Positions 47,382-60,010 of a DNA stretch of 64,000 bases are shown piece by piece (position 1 is the first letter of the stretch; the number at the start of each line of letters is the position of its first letter). The notes beneath the pieces are model-generated. The model made no database searches. It was given only the letters and a program-made list of their open reading frames with translations, and was not told the origin of the DNA. The stretch comes from Ureaplasma sp. ES3154-GEN (lineage in GTDB: Bacteria; Bacillota_I; Bacilli_A; Mycoplasmatales; Mycoplasmoidaceae). A program made the translations under genes and the position numbers. Where the stretch lies: assembly GCF_025780075.1 (NCBI RefSeq), contig NZ_JAOXHM010000001.1, positions 1 through 64,000 of the forward strand, written 5' to 3'.

Positions 47382-50300
47382 TTAATGACGTTGGCGACTT
47401 GCAGGACGTCCTCGTTTCATTGATTCAAAAATATAATTAACCTTATTTCTATTTTTATTTTCCACTTTAATATTGTTTTTTAGATTACGTTTTGAATTTC
47501 AATACGTAATCATGTATAAGTAGTCAAAATCACGATAACCTCATTCGTATGATCGTGCAGATTTTGTTGGTGAGTAATCTCCAAAAATATCATTCCAAAC
47601 TCTATCAGCAGCATAACCACTAGTCGCTCCACCACTCAAGTTTTTACCAACAATTCCAACACCATTTGCCCCTCAAACAGCGTTTCATCAAACCCCAGCA
47701 CCAACATCACGGAAGTATGTTTCATGTGCAAATCATAAAACAGCTAATGTAATATGGAACATCGCACGGTGGTATGGACTTTCATCTTTATAAGTTAAAT
47801 TACGATTTCGATTTCAGAAATTTTCATCCGCTTTTCACATATTGTATGAGAAAGTTTTAATAGCTTCTAATGGATTAGCACCAGTAATTTTCAATTCTGA
47901 AGGCGGTGTTGAGTGCGGAATAATTTCATTAATGAAGTTTTTGGTTTGAATATTATTCCGGTGCATCGCAAAAAATAACGGTTGGTTAGTACTTAAATTA
48001 TCATAATTTACTAATGGTGATTTTTCAAAAATTAAGTTAATGAAGTTTGCCAGGTAAATAACGTGAATTTTTGATTGATCATTGTCGATATGGCTTGTAA
48101 AAGACAAAATTTTTGTAAATTGCATCGGGTCGCCTGTAATATATTTATTAACAATAGAAGCAATTTCTGCTAAATGATCAGGTTGGAATGTTGCAAGTTT
48201 ATGTTCTTTAAAAATTGATTGAATTTTTTCAACCGGTTTAATTAAGAAATCAAATGAACGAATATGTTTCATAACTTGTTTGATTAAGTTTGCAACAATT
48301 TCGATATCATTTTCATTTGTTCCTTCTAGTTTTAGTTTGTTAAACATGATTTTAGCAACGTATCGAGTTGTAGCATTTGAAGTCACAAAATTAATAACAA
48401 AATTCAGAATATCTTCTTTTAAATGTGCTTCAAAATTATGATCAATAAAGTTATTGATTACATTTAGTGGTTCGTTGTTTAAAAGTAAATCAGCATACGT
48501 ATCTTTATATTTAAATACGTCATCAATAAATAATCTAAGAATTTTTTGTAAGATTTCAGAGTCTCTAAATCAGCTATAAGCCCCACTAATAAATCGTTGA
48601 GTTTCATCACTAGCAATACCTGTTTTTTCAACTAATAAGTTGGTAAATTTATTTTGTAAAACATCAATAACATAGCGTGATAAATGTTCTGATTTTAAGA
48701 ATTTATTTATTAATTGTTTTGTTGTCTCTTTAAGTTTATTTTGGTTTTGTTGGTCTTTTAAAACGTTAGCTTTTAAAACATAAGCAATAGTCTTTAAAAC
48801 CAATGCAAATGGACTTGGCTTATTTGTTGTTTCATTTTGGTCTACTGTATCCTGATTGTTTATTGAAGTAACTTTCAACAGGATTGGATCAAACATCTTC
48901 TTGTATTGTTCATATGGAATTAATTTCAATAAAACATCCATAAAATTAATTAGTGTTGAATCGTCATACTTGATTAATTCAATTACATTAGCTAAATACT
49001 CTGGTTTTGTGATTTCAGGTAACACATTCGTTTTAAATAAGCTCGTGAAATTTTGTTCTTCATCAATCATTTTCTCTGCATTGTTTTCAAGGAAATTAAC
49101 GAAATGATCAAGGGTTTTGCTAATAATCTCTAAATCAAAAACGTGTGGGATAAATACTTTGATGATGTTGGCAATCTTAGATCTATCTTCCTCATTTAAG
49201 TCAGGAAGATTCAGCAATTTTTTAACTGTTTTTACAAAAACATCGCTTAATTTAGTGATAATAGGACTATTGGCTACAAAATGTTTTTTGAAAACATCTT
49301 TTATCTTAATAATAAACTCGGTTTTGTTTAATTTTAAAACTTCTTTAACTAATTGTCCAAAAGTGTTTGTTGAACGGTAATTTTGTGCATCATCAATAAA
49401 TTTGTCAACAAAATATTTTAGTTGATCTGTTAAATCAACAATCATTGCTTGGTTATTAAATAAAGTTGCAAATAAATCCTGGAAATCAGTTTGTAAATTA
49501 GATAATAAAGGAATTTCTTGAATAATTAAACTACTTAATTTAATTCCTAAATCCTTAAATAAATTAGTTAAAAAACCACCTGGTGATAATGCCTTTGTTT
49601 GCAAGACATCAACTAGTTTATTAACAACTTCTTTTCCTTTATCTTTTGCGGTATTTGATAATTGAAATTCAAATAAGGCTTTCACATATTTATAATAGTT
49701 ATTCACTTTGGCAATCGGCTGAGGATCTGTGCCTTGGTTTATTGTAGTCACATTACTACTATTTTCTGTACTTGTGGAATTTTCTGGGGAAAGTTTTATA
49801 ACAGAATCATTTTTAAAAATTCTGTTTCAGTCAATTTCATTTACAAGCGCAATTGCACCTGTAGCAATAATATTTACATCCAAATCATTTAATTCTAAAA
49901 TTTGTAACACTTTAGCAACTGTGTCTGCATATTCCTTGTTTTCATCATAATTAAAGATTTTTCTCACAAATAACTGGCTTGCATCAATTTTCTTTTCAAT
50001 AAAGTTTTTAACTAATACAATATCTGTACTTGAAGCAAAAACATTCAACAATGCATCTAATGTATCTTGGTAAATCGATGTTCGAGTAATATTATTTGCA
50101 ATAACTTTGATTAATGCTTTTAAATCAACAAAATTTTGGTGTTTAATTTCTTCGGGAGCTTTATAAGTAGCTATATTAAAGATAAAATAACTAACTTGTT
50201 CACTAATGATATCATCATTAAAAATCGATTGGATGAGGTGGTTAATATCTTCTTTAATGGTCGTTTTTTGGTTAGTAAACCAAAAGTTAACCAAACCCCA

Positions 50301-53300
50301 AAAATCAGTTTTATCTTTGAAATCTTGCTGTGTAGAAAGAAGATTTTGGACAAAGTGTGTTAATAAGTTTTTAAAATGTTCATTTTTGTAAACTTGTTCA
50401 ATAATTTTCTGAACAAGGTCTTGTTTTTGAACGGCAGTTAATGTGATAAATGAATCTAAATTTAGTTTCAAAACAAATTCAGAAATCGTTGTCGCTAAGT
50501 AACTTTTAATATTTGTATTTTCAAAAACGGCATTTAGAAGTGTTGTTAATAATGTGTGAATTTTGGTCTTTGTTGATTCATTAAAGTATTGATTTTTAAC
50601 TAGGTTATTAATAATTTTAAAAATTTGGCCTAAAACATTATTAATATCTAATGTTTCTGTTTGTTCATCTGTCGCACTAGAATCAACTTTTTGGCTAACA
50701 AGATCTTGAATTTTTTGGACACTTATCTTGCTTACAAGTGTATGAATAATAGTATTTAAATCTTGAATATTCAAATCGTCACGAGTCAAAACTTCTAATA
50801 AATTTAATCAATTAGTCAAGGTATTAAAATCATTAGTTCAGTATGTTTTTAAACTAGAGAAATCATTATTCAAAAATGACATGAAATTGGTTTGTGCTAA
50901 TTCAATAACCTTGTCCAAACCATCATTAAAAATTTTCAATGTTGGAATCTTGTTAATAACTGGTTCTAGTGCATTAATCAGAGTTGTTTGAGTTGGCGCA
51001 TCTAATTCGTCCCCGATTAAAGTAAATTGGTCAATAGCAAACTGATAAATATTAAGTTCTTTTAAATTACTTAATGTTTGTACAATTAAATCTTTAATAA
51101 GATTTTTATCATTTTGGATATTTTGTTTAACAAATTCGCTTAATAAAGTTTGTCAACTATCCTGAGTGTATGCTTGCTTGTTATCTAAATAGTCTGCAAA
51201 TAGTTTTTTTACTAATGCACTAAAACTATTCCAAATTGCATCATTTTGCATTAATTGGGCATAAAAGCTAATTCATCATGTTTTATGTTCAGCGATAAAG
51301 GGCACTTTTTGACCTAGAATAGTAATCAACTGATTGTAGAATGGTGCTAATAAATTAACTAACTGCTCATGGTATAAATGATCAGTTTTTAAAATACTAA
51401 GTAAGTTATTAACGATGGTTTGTAGTTTAGTTTTAACATTTTCGTTCAATGAGTGGTTATTAAACACTTTAATGTAATTAAAAATAACATCAACATAATT
51501 AACTTCTTGATCTTTACTTTGATCATTTGCGTTTGTTTCAGAGGTAATAGTGTCTTTTGAACTAAACACATGAACATCAAAAATAAGATTAAAAATTAAA
51601 TCACTAATTTGTTGCGCATTAATATCTTCCAAATCTAAAATATCTAATAAGCGTAAAGTATGTTCAGGGTTTTTAAAATCAAATAAAACTTGTAAATCTG
51701 CAACTAACGTTTCTTTGTTTACTAAATAACCTTCAACCTTTGATTTTTCTTTAAATAATTCAAAAATACCATCATATAAATTTGAAACAAATGGAATATT
51801 GAAAAGGTTAGTACCAAGCGTTCTTAAAATAGTTGTTAATCGTTCAATAGTTGTGGATGGGGCATCAACGACAAAATCCGGATTAATTCGTTTAATAATT
51901 ACTTGAGCCAGGAATTTTCATAAATCATTAGCATTGTTTAACGAACTCAGATAAGTTGCAATTTTTGTTTTTAAACCACTTTGCACGCCGTTTGCATACA
52001 AATTAATTAAACTTGCTAGATCATTTGCGTTTTGTCAATCATTTGGGTGACTTATAAAATACTGAATTAAAGATCAAACAACATCTTTAAATTCTTTATT
52101 AAATGTTTGATTAACAATTTTTAATAAATTTGTTTCTTGATTTTCTGTAGGTCAAATTAAATCAAAAAACATTTTACTTTGCGAGTTTGCTAATAAAGTA
52201 CGCACAACTCTAGTTTTTAAATTTGAACTTGCAAATACGTTATCCAATAAGTATTGAAGTACTGTCTGGAATTTTTCATTTTTCGTATGTAATAAATCAA
52301 GCGAACTAACTTTTTTTAAAATTTTAAAAATTAAATCTGCATAATTAATGCCTACAACTTGTTGATCATTTAACTGAACATTTGTGCTCTGAGTGTCAGG
52401 TGTTGTAATTAAGTGGTTTAATGCGATATCAATCACTTCTTTAATTTCATCAACACTAATGTCATCGTATTTGATTAAATCCAAAACTTCAACAAAGTTA
52501 GCAAGATTGTTTGTTAATAAATTAATTAGTGGTTGAAGGTTAATTTTTTCTCCAACTAATATTGAGGCAAAAATATTCTCAGTTAAATCAAAGAACTTAT
52601 CAAATAATTCATTGTATAAATTTAAATCAGGAATATGTTTTAAAACTTTTTTAATGACACTTTTGAATAAAAGTACATTTTCTTCACTAAATTGATCTAA
52701 TTGTTGAATAATTATCGCAAAAACAACATCAACTAAATTATCGTTGATTGTTTCATTAGAAACAAACATCTCTAAAGTGTCGTGGATGTTTTCTTTAAGT
52801 ACTTCTTTTTTGTTAGCAAATAAAATATGGATAATATCCTTAACACTATTAATTTGACCATATGCTGAATGGTTATCAAATAAATCATTAATAATAATTT
52901 GGACTAAATCAGCCAATTGATTTAGTAATTGATTATCATTAATAATCGCTTTAACCAGAGCTTTGATTTTATCGTTAATCTCGGAATTTGTATGATAAGT
53001 TATTTGTTCTAATAAACCAGCGAAAACTTGGTAACGTTCAGTATTAACAACAATTCTTTCGTTTTTTAAGTCATCAATAAGAAGTTTAATAATTTCTTTG
53101 ATTTTAGTCCCTGTTGATGAATTAAAACCATTAGCAAAGATTGCTCTTATTAATTCTGTAACAAAATTTGATGCATTAATATTTGTATCCGTTTGCTGTA
53201 ACCTAGCAGAATTATTCGATGATTCTTGGTCGGCGTTATCCTTTTTAATTTTAAAGTTTAAACGAACTTTAAAAACAATAGTATTGATAAAATCAGCATA

Positions 53301-56300
53301 TTCGCGTGCACTAATATTTGTTTGAATATCATTAACTAGATTCGCAATTTGTTGCGGAGTTTCTAAGTGAATTGACTGCAAAAGTTTTTGAATAATACTT
53401 TCAAATCCACTAGTTAATAAAACATTAACTGTAGCTGGATCACTAATTAAATTTAATAACTGATCAACAACATCATTGTATAATTGTAAATTTACAATTG
53501 ATGTAATTGCTTTTTTAATAAACGCTTTTAGTGTATCTTGATCTGTTCTTTCGACATCATTTCACGTTTTTGTGTTGTTAATTAATGGAATGATTAAACT
53601 AAATACAAAATTTAAAAAATCGTCGTTGCTTAATAAATTTGTCACAAAATTATTTAATCAATTTTTAACTTGCTCCTTGTTTTCGCGAATAATAACACTA
53701 ATAAAACTTAAAAAATTGTCTGTATTAGTAAATACATCCGGATTATCCAAAGTTTTATTAATAATACTCTTTAAAAGTACATCCAAGTGTGATTCATTAA
53801 AAAATGCATTAACTAATCTTTCAATCAATACTAATTGTTCGCCATTTTCTTGTTCTGCAAATAATCGGTTCTCTAATAAAACTTTTTGTATTTGCGAAAC
53901 AATCATTTTCTTTAAACTTTGGGAGTTAAAGATACTCGTAATCGTATGTTCGAGCACTTCCTTAACTTTTTGTCTATTTGATTGAATTTTTGCACTTGGG
54001 TTATCAACACTATTATTTAAATACGACGAATTGATAAATCTCATTAAAGTTTTATAAACTAAATCTAAAACATCTAACTGTTGTTCAACTGATCCGGTAT
54101 TTTCGTTTTTACTTACTATAGATTCATAGTTAATATTATCAACAAAGAAACTAATAACTTCTTTAACATCATCAGTTTTAATAGCATCAATTTCTGCTAA
54201 TTCTAATAACTCAACAAGATCAGGTAATGTTGATAATACTGTTGCGATTAAATCATTTGTAAATTTAGGTAAACTATTAACTTGCTTGCTGGCAAGACCT
54301 GCCAGATGACGACCTAAAACACTAAAAATTCGCTCTTGAATTAAAGCAAATGTTTTTAAATCACCAAGACTGCTTAATAAAGGCGATAAAATTCTTGTTA
54401 ATGCTTGTTTAATCTCAGCATTTAACGGTTGTTTTAAAGGTAAATAGTGCTCGATTAAAGTTAAAATGATATTGATTAAATGTTGATTAATATCAGGGTT
54501 TTTTAACCATAGACCAAGAACTTTTTTAATCCCATCTTGCAACTGTGTACTATTAACATCTAATAAAGTGGTTAAGAAATTTGTTCAATAAGATTGACTC
54601 GCAAAATCATGATTGTGATCAATAAAATTAAATAATATGTTCGTTAAGATGTCATTTAAAGTATCAGATGGAATTAAAGTTTTAATTCCTTGTTCAATCA
54701 CTTGGAATAAATCAACTTTAATTTTATTTAAAACTACATTATCTTGTTTAATTAATAAATCACCCAAACGATTGATTCCATAATTAGTAATTAATTTGAT
54801 AATGTTTTGAGAAGTATCGTTATTAAATAACGTTGTAATTAATTGTCCTAAAACTTTTTTAAAGTGCTCTTTTTGACTTCTTGTAAATTCTTGCTTCTTT
54901 AAACCTGCAATAAATTGTTCAAGGAAATTATCAAAACTAATTTTTTTATTTTGAATCAGCTTAACTACCAACGGAATCAAACCATTATTTAATGATTGAT
55001 GAATAATATTTGACCCTAAAATACTAATTAACGCTCTTTGTCATTGGTCACTACTAATGTTTTCTTGACTTAAAATAGCAAATAAATCATTAATTAAATC
55101 AGCCAAATCAATCTTAAACAACGATCATTTGTAATCATCATTCTGTTTTTGTTCTGTATGAAACAAATGATTGTAAAATCCGGGATCATTTAGCATTTCA
55201 AAAACATTAGCACTCATTTTTTCAAATGTTACTAATGAATTTAAACGTAACAAAATTTTGTCCATAATCTCTTTGATATTTGGTTCATCAATAATATCCA
55301 AAAAATCTGTTGCAAATGTTTTTTTAATAATTTCTAAAAGAGTGCTACGTGTTTTTTGATCGTCTAATAAATTTTGCACAATTCCATTTACATTTTCTCG
55401 AATCACCTTAGTATTATTCTTAACGAGTGCAACAAGCAAATCTGGTAGTTTTTCATAAGAGTAATAAACCGAAGTGTGGTCGAAAAGATCATCAACAATT
55501 GCGCTAATTAATGTTTCTAAATGACCAGATGTATTAATGCTACTTAGAATCGTTTGTAAATCATCTTTAATATTAATTGATGAAGCGTTTAAACCTTTTT
55601 TTAAAAAAACATCGATAAGCAATGGAGAGTTAAAAAAGTATTTTAAAATTGCCTTAATAACTGTTTTTGTTTCGTTAGGGTGTTGTAAAAAAACGCTAGA
55701 GGTTAATAAAGTTTTAATTGTTTCAATAATATTTTCTGATTTTAGTAAATTGTTCTTAAAACTACTAATAAAATCTTCGTATGTTAAATCATAATTCGGA
55801 TCAGCTAAAGCTTTAGCATCAATTTCATTCTGAACACCAATAAAAATGTTGTCTAAAATTTTAGTTTCGGCAAACGCTTTAACGAGTTTATAAAAATTAC
55901 TTTTTCCAAACTCATCTTTTTGACCAAGAAAATTTGTCTTAACACCTATATCATCAATTCCTAAACTTCGTAAAACATCTTGAAAATAAAATAGCATTTG
56001 ATCAATTAATTCAGGGTGATTTGTAATTCAAGAACTAACAATTGCTGATGTTTTGTTACGGTAATTTACCCCTTGATTGTTTAGTAATGCATTTTCATTT
56101 TTGGTTTTTGTTCATAAAACACTGTTATTATGCCCGACCAAAGTATTGATTAATGTTTGGTTAGTATAATCACTAAATCATAATTGTTGGTGGTATTTAT
56201 CCTTATCAGTTTTGATGTACGCAGAATTTCACATCGGAAGATCTTCCGATCGATAACTATCAGTTGTGGTATTTAAACTTAATTTTAGCAAGATGTCTTG

Positions 56301-57473
56301 GGCCATTTTTTTATAGCCAATTTCGGTTGGGTGAATATCAAATAATGAACGAGTAAAAACGTTTCGGTTGGTATATCAGTCATCATAATCAAAAGTACTA
56401 ATATAATTGACATTCGTTTTCGCCGCCGCGTTTGCGATCGCATTATTTAAATTATTAAGTAAAAAATCACTAAGTCATTGGTTATTAGCATCCTTAACTC
56501 TTCACAATTTATTTAGCATCTTTTCTCAACGTAATAAAGGTTTGGGGTAACCAATTAAATTGATTTTTAATTGTGGATTAATTTGTTGTAAAATACTTAC
56601 AAATTTTGCAATGTTTGCACTTATTACGTTTAATTCCTCAAGAATTTGGTTTTCATATCGAGTAAAAACTTCTGCAACCCCTTCGTCCGTTGCGCCAAAT
56701 AGATCACGAATTAGGCTTGTAAACGTATGACTTAAAATAAAATCATTCGCTCCCAATGTTAGTGTTAAAAAATTGGCATCTTTAATTTTCAAACGTAATT
56801 TACTTGTAGCTTGTTGCATTTGTTCAACGCTGATCTCTTGATCACTAAATGCAATTGGATCAAAATATTTTGCTAAACGATCCCTGAATGCCGCATTATC
56901 TTGTTGATCTAATGCGTAGCCAAATCTTAAATTACGACTTTTATCACCATTTGTATAAGCAGGATTGCGATCGTTAAATAGATATAGTCAACTTGCAACC
57001 GTTGAACCAGTCATCGCTGCATTATCATAACTTAGTACGGCATTTTGGTTTAAGCGTTGCATAAAATCAACTAAAAAAGCAGGATATGAAAGACCTGATA
57101 TTTCATTATCAATCAACTCTCCAGCAAGATCAGAACCTAGAATATCATTAAATCCTGCTGTAATAGAATCACCAAGAGCAACATATTTAATTTGCGTCTT
57201 AGGAATTTCAATTACATTTAAATCAGCATTTGGAGCAATGCTAGTTAGTTGTTTATTATTTGGTTTATTAACCACATCAATTCCTCCGCCGATTCGATTA
57301 ATTAAATCTTTTTTGTCTTCTTCTTTTTGCTTCTCCTCATTTGTTTTCTCTATTGGATCAGGAAACTCACTAATGGGTTCTTCTTTTGCACAACTTGCTG
57401 CCAGCGTTCCAACACTTGCCGTTGTGAGTGCAGAAATCAATCCCCAAGCAATAATCTTCTTTTTCTTAATCAT
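47382..57473 (-). CDS. Giant SGNH/GDSL-hydrolase lipoprotein (3,363 residues)
   Basis: One uninterrupted frame under code 4; I checked the segments between UGA codons and found no UAA or UAG. The start at 57473 (MIKKKKIIAWGLISAL) has AAGGAGG 5 bp upstream. The signal peptide ends in LAASC with Cys28 as lipid anchor. The hydrolase domain covers about 90-420: Ser103 in VALGDSITAGF, block II AAMTGSTVASW, Asn243 in TLGANDF, and Asp379/His381 in LFDIHPTE, a complete SGNH set. Then come about nine divergent helical repeats of 277-305 residues, and a C-terminal Trp/Gly/Tyr-rich domain of about 170 residues. The family cuts esters of lipids or sugars; the substrate is unknown. The length implies an extended surface fibre or scaffold. 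Confidence 0.85.
48200..55110 (-). repeat. Divergent ~290-residue repeats inside the giant lipoprotein
   Basis: A recurrent segment of the form [VL]xxLLxLxxxDDIxxxxIxxVI is found near 55,095, 54,221 (VELLELAEIDAIKTDDVKEV), 53,390 (LLQSIHLETPQQIANLV), 52,499 (VEVLDLIKYDDISVDEIKEV), 51,665 (LRLLDILDLEDINAQQIS), 50,820 (LNLLEVLTRDDLNIQDLN), 49,911 (LQILELNDLDVNI), 48,998 (NVIELIKYDDSTLINFMDVL) and probably 48,240. Spacing is 830-915 bp, apart from a shorter last step. A second motif, NKxxIKxxIxxxxxxxFxN, recurs with the same period. The DNA is not conserved, only the protein pattern. Confidence 0.65.
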
Positions 57474-57521
57474 AAAGTCCTCCTTATGAGAGATGTTGCT
57501 ATGCAACACTAATATCTTATT

Positions 57522-57527
57522 ATTTTA
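57522..57527 (-). promoter_or_regulatory. Probable extended -10 box of the giant gene
   Basis: On the minus strand TATGCTAAAAT gives TAAAAT with an upstream TGn extension, about 50 bp before the ATG. A small GTTGC-ATA-GCAAC hairpin lies in the leader near 57496-57508. Confidence 0.45.
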
Positions 57528-57664
57528 GCATACTTTTTATCTCTTGCTAGGTTTTTAAAATCACTTGTTAATATATTATATTTATATAATATATTACTTC
57601 ATTTAAAATAAACGCAAAAGTCGCTAATAATGCAAAATTAAATATTAAAAAGAAAATATTAACA

Positions 57665-57697
57665 AAAAATCAAACAGCCTCCCTGTTTGATTTTTAA
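57665..57697. terminator. Terminator of the mnuA cluster
   Basis: Stem AAAAATCAAACAG / CTGTTTGATTTTT with a 5-nt loop, 22 bp beyond the nuclease stop; symmetrical enough to work both ways. Confidence 0.85.
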
Positions 57698-57719
57698 TAC
57701 TATATGCGTTTTCTTTATA

Positions 57720-59177
57720 CTAATTTTTAGGCGTCTCGTTTGCGATATCTTGGGTGTCAATTTTTAGATCAAAAAAGACAGGTGCGTGGTCGCTTGTTTG
57801 GTTTCTAACGAGATAATTAATATATGCAACTATTTGGTCACGTACCGGTTTAGTTAAGGTTGATCTTTTCGTTAAATCGTCAAAATATTTTCAATTTTGA
57901 ATTCACATTTTAATTTCATCCTCACTATAATTTGCTGGTTTTTTCTTACTATTCTTGCCTTTTTCAATTCAGTTTTCCAACACAATTCGACGTATTTCAT
58001 CATCAATAATGTCGTATCGACTTTGACCCATATTCCATAAATCAAGCATTTGTTGATTCGTATATGCTTGTTTTAAATCACGATCTGTGTGTAAAAATAA
58101 TTTATCATATGCTGAAACGTATTTACTATATGTTTGACCTAATGAAGTTTTCATCATTGGATCTAATAAACTTGTGTAGACATTGGGTTGGTTTTTAAAA
58201 TGACCAAATACAAGATTGTGGTTTTTACCCTTAATATTGGTATCACCGGTTAGTATTAAATCCTGATTATTACCATCTTGTTCGTCAAACATTTGCATAA
58301 CTTTTTTTAACCAATAGGCCTCGTTTAATTCCTTGGTACCGTTATTATAATGGTAGTCGAAATCTTGTTTGCTTTTTGCATTTTTCGATGATCCTGGTGA
58401 ATCTAAATGGACAGCTAAAATCGAAAAATCCATTTGTTTTTGTTTATCAATAAAACTAACGCCATAAGGAGTACGCGAATAAGTAATTTTAATGTTAGGG
58501 TCATTTTCCTCTGTTGTAACTACTTGTTTTAGTTCGATTGGCTCGTTAGTTCTTTTGTTTTTTAAAAAATAAAACTCCTGTTGAACATCAAATACATTTG
58601 CTCGATAAATAAATGCTACGCGTTCTTTTTGGGTAACAAAATCAGGACTATATAATTCATCACTTAAAACGTAAGCATAAGGATTTTCCTTGTTTCATTG
58701 ATTTAGATATTTGATAATATTTTTGACCGCTTGATCGTTTTCATTATGAGCGTTTATCTCTGTCAAAGCAATTACATCAAGGTTCAAATAATTAATTGTC
58801 CGAGCTAACAATAAATTTTTAAGCTCATTGTCTCCTCCCTGATTTAACACATTTCAATGACCAATACGTCAATAACCAGCCTGTTTAGTTAATTGTCGGT
58901 AAGGATTATTTGATAAAGAAACATTTGTATTCGGAACTTTGTTGTCACTTTGTTGATTGTTTGCAGAAGCATTTTTTTCATCATCTTTCTTTGTCTCAAT
59001 TCGTTGGTTAATTAAATCAGATTTTGACGTTGTTGCTTCATTTTGTTTTTTTTGTTTATCAGTTTTAAAACTATTTAGCAATGCAAAACAGCTAGTTGCA
59101 CTGCTCATTAATGTAATACTAGTTGCAGTTAGCATTGAATAACCAATAATTTTTTTAATTAGTTTTGGTTTTTTCAT
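57720..59177 (-). CDS. MnuA-like membrane nuclease (DNase I-fold)
   Basis: 485 residues. An N-terminal basic/hydrophobic signal (LIKKIIGYSMLTATSITL) ends at SATSC, a likely lipid-anchored Cys. A polar spacer follows to about residue 95. The catalytic domain has the endonuclease/exonuclease/phosphatase motifs RIGHWNVLNQGG, IALTEINAHN (catalytic Glu), AVHLDSPG, LTGDTNI (Asp-Asn pair) and TSDHAPVFF (Asp-His). Mycoplasmas use such nucleases on the cell surface to digest host DNA for nucleotides and escape neutrophil traps. It overlaps the tiny upstream membrane-protein gene by 19 bp. AAAGGAAA precedes the ATG. Several UGA codons are Trp. Confidence 0.85.
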
Positions 59178-59335
59178 TTTTTTTCCTTTAACTCATCATT
59201 TTCTTTTGATTCTCGTTTTTGTGGAGGTTTATTAGTCAAAACAGCAGCAGTTGTTATCGTTGCAATAAACATCCCTCCAACAAGAATACCCGTAATGATA
59301 CTTGTGATTTTTTTAGTGTTAATTGGCTTTGACAT
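59159..59335 (-). CDS. Tiny single-pass membrane protein overlapping mtnN and the nuclease gene
   Basis: 58 residues, not recognised. Begins MSKPINTKKITSI, has one hydrophobic segment at about 11-34 (ITSIITGILVGGMFIATITT) and a charged C-terminus (KRESKENDELKEKKWKNQN), with one UGA Trp codon. Its start lies inside the 3' end of mtnN and its end inside the 5' end of the nuclease gene, both in other frames. Its own ribosome binding site is poor, so it would rely on coupling. It could also be a by-product of the overlap; the clean membrane segment argues for a real gene. Confidence 0.5.
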
Positions 59336-60008
59336 AAAAATAAACCGTCTTAATAATTTCTAGTAAATGGTCTTGAAAATATAAGTTAATTTCATTCAAA
59401 TTATCCTGGTGACTTTGGGCTGTTTTTGCTTTTGAAACCAAAGTGTCAGAGACCATTTTAACACTGATTCACGGAATAAAATTAGCGTATGCAACGTGCG
59501 CAATAGCGGCAAGCTCCATATCAATTAAAGTTGGCTGAAAATCATTAATTAAATTGTGTTGTTCATGATCGACAAATATATCACTACTTCCACATACATA
59601 ACTATTTAAATTTAAATTTGCGGCAATTTCATCTGATAAATCTTTATGTGCCAAAAAATTCGTTGGTTTGCGAGGGATTTGATTTTTTTGATACCCAAAC
59701 GCTGTGAGGTCAACGTTCATATATTGAACATTATCAACCAAATAAGGTGTTAAAACTTTAATTTCGGGACTATTTGTTCCACAACTTCCAACATTAACTA
59801 AAAAATCAATTTGGAAATTATTTATTAAAGCACTAGTTGTCATCGCTGCATTTACTAAACCAACATCTGAAAAAACCAGAACAAATTCATAGTGATTAAT
59901 TTTATAAATATAATAGGTAATACCATTAATTTTTTTAATTTTATATTCGCTATATTTAGCAAGAAAATAACTAACTTCATCCTGCATTGCAACAATTATT
60001 CCAATCAT
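59319..60008 (-). CDS. mtnN: 5'-methylthioadenosine/S-adenosylhomocysteine nucleosidase
   Basis: Cleaves the by-products of S-adenosylmethionine use. 229 residues, the usual size. Starts MIGIIVAMQDEVSYF (active-site Glu), has VNVGSCGTNS and DMELAAIAHVAY (nucleoside-binding ME pair), and ends with the catalytic Asp in VKMVSDTLVSKAK. A UGA near 59467 is Trp. It starts 2 bp after nadD-yqeK and runs into the tiny membrane-protein gene. Functionally it complements metK at 15.9 kb. Confidence 0.93.
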
Positions 60009-60010
60009 TT

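Noticed and set aside
48856-50391. Plus-strand frames of 60-87 codons opposite the giant gene
   Set aside because: They lack ribosome binding sites and are mirror images of a strongly coding minus strand.
43013-57473. Many separate short minus-strand genes in this interval
   Set aside because: The pieces share one frame within each of two blocks and are separated only by UGA codons, which are Trp here; they are two very large genes.
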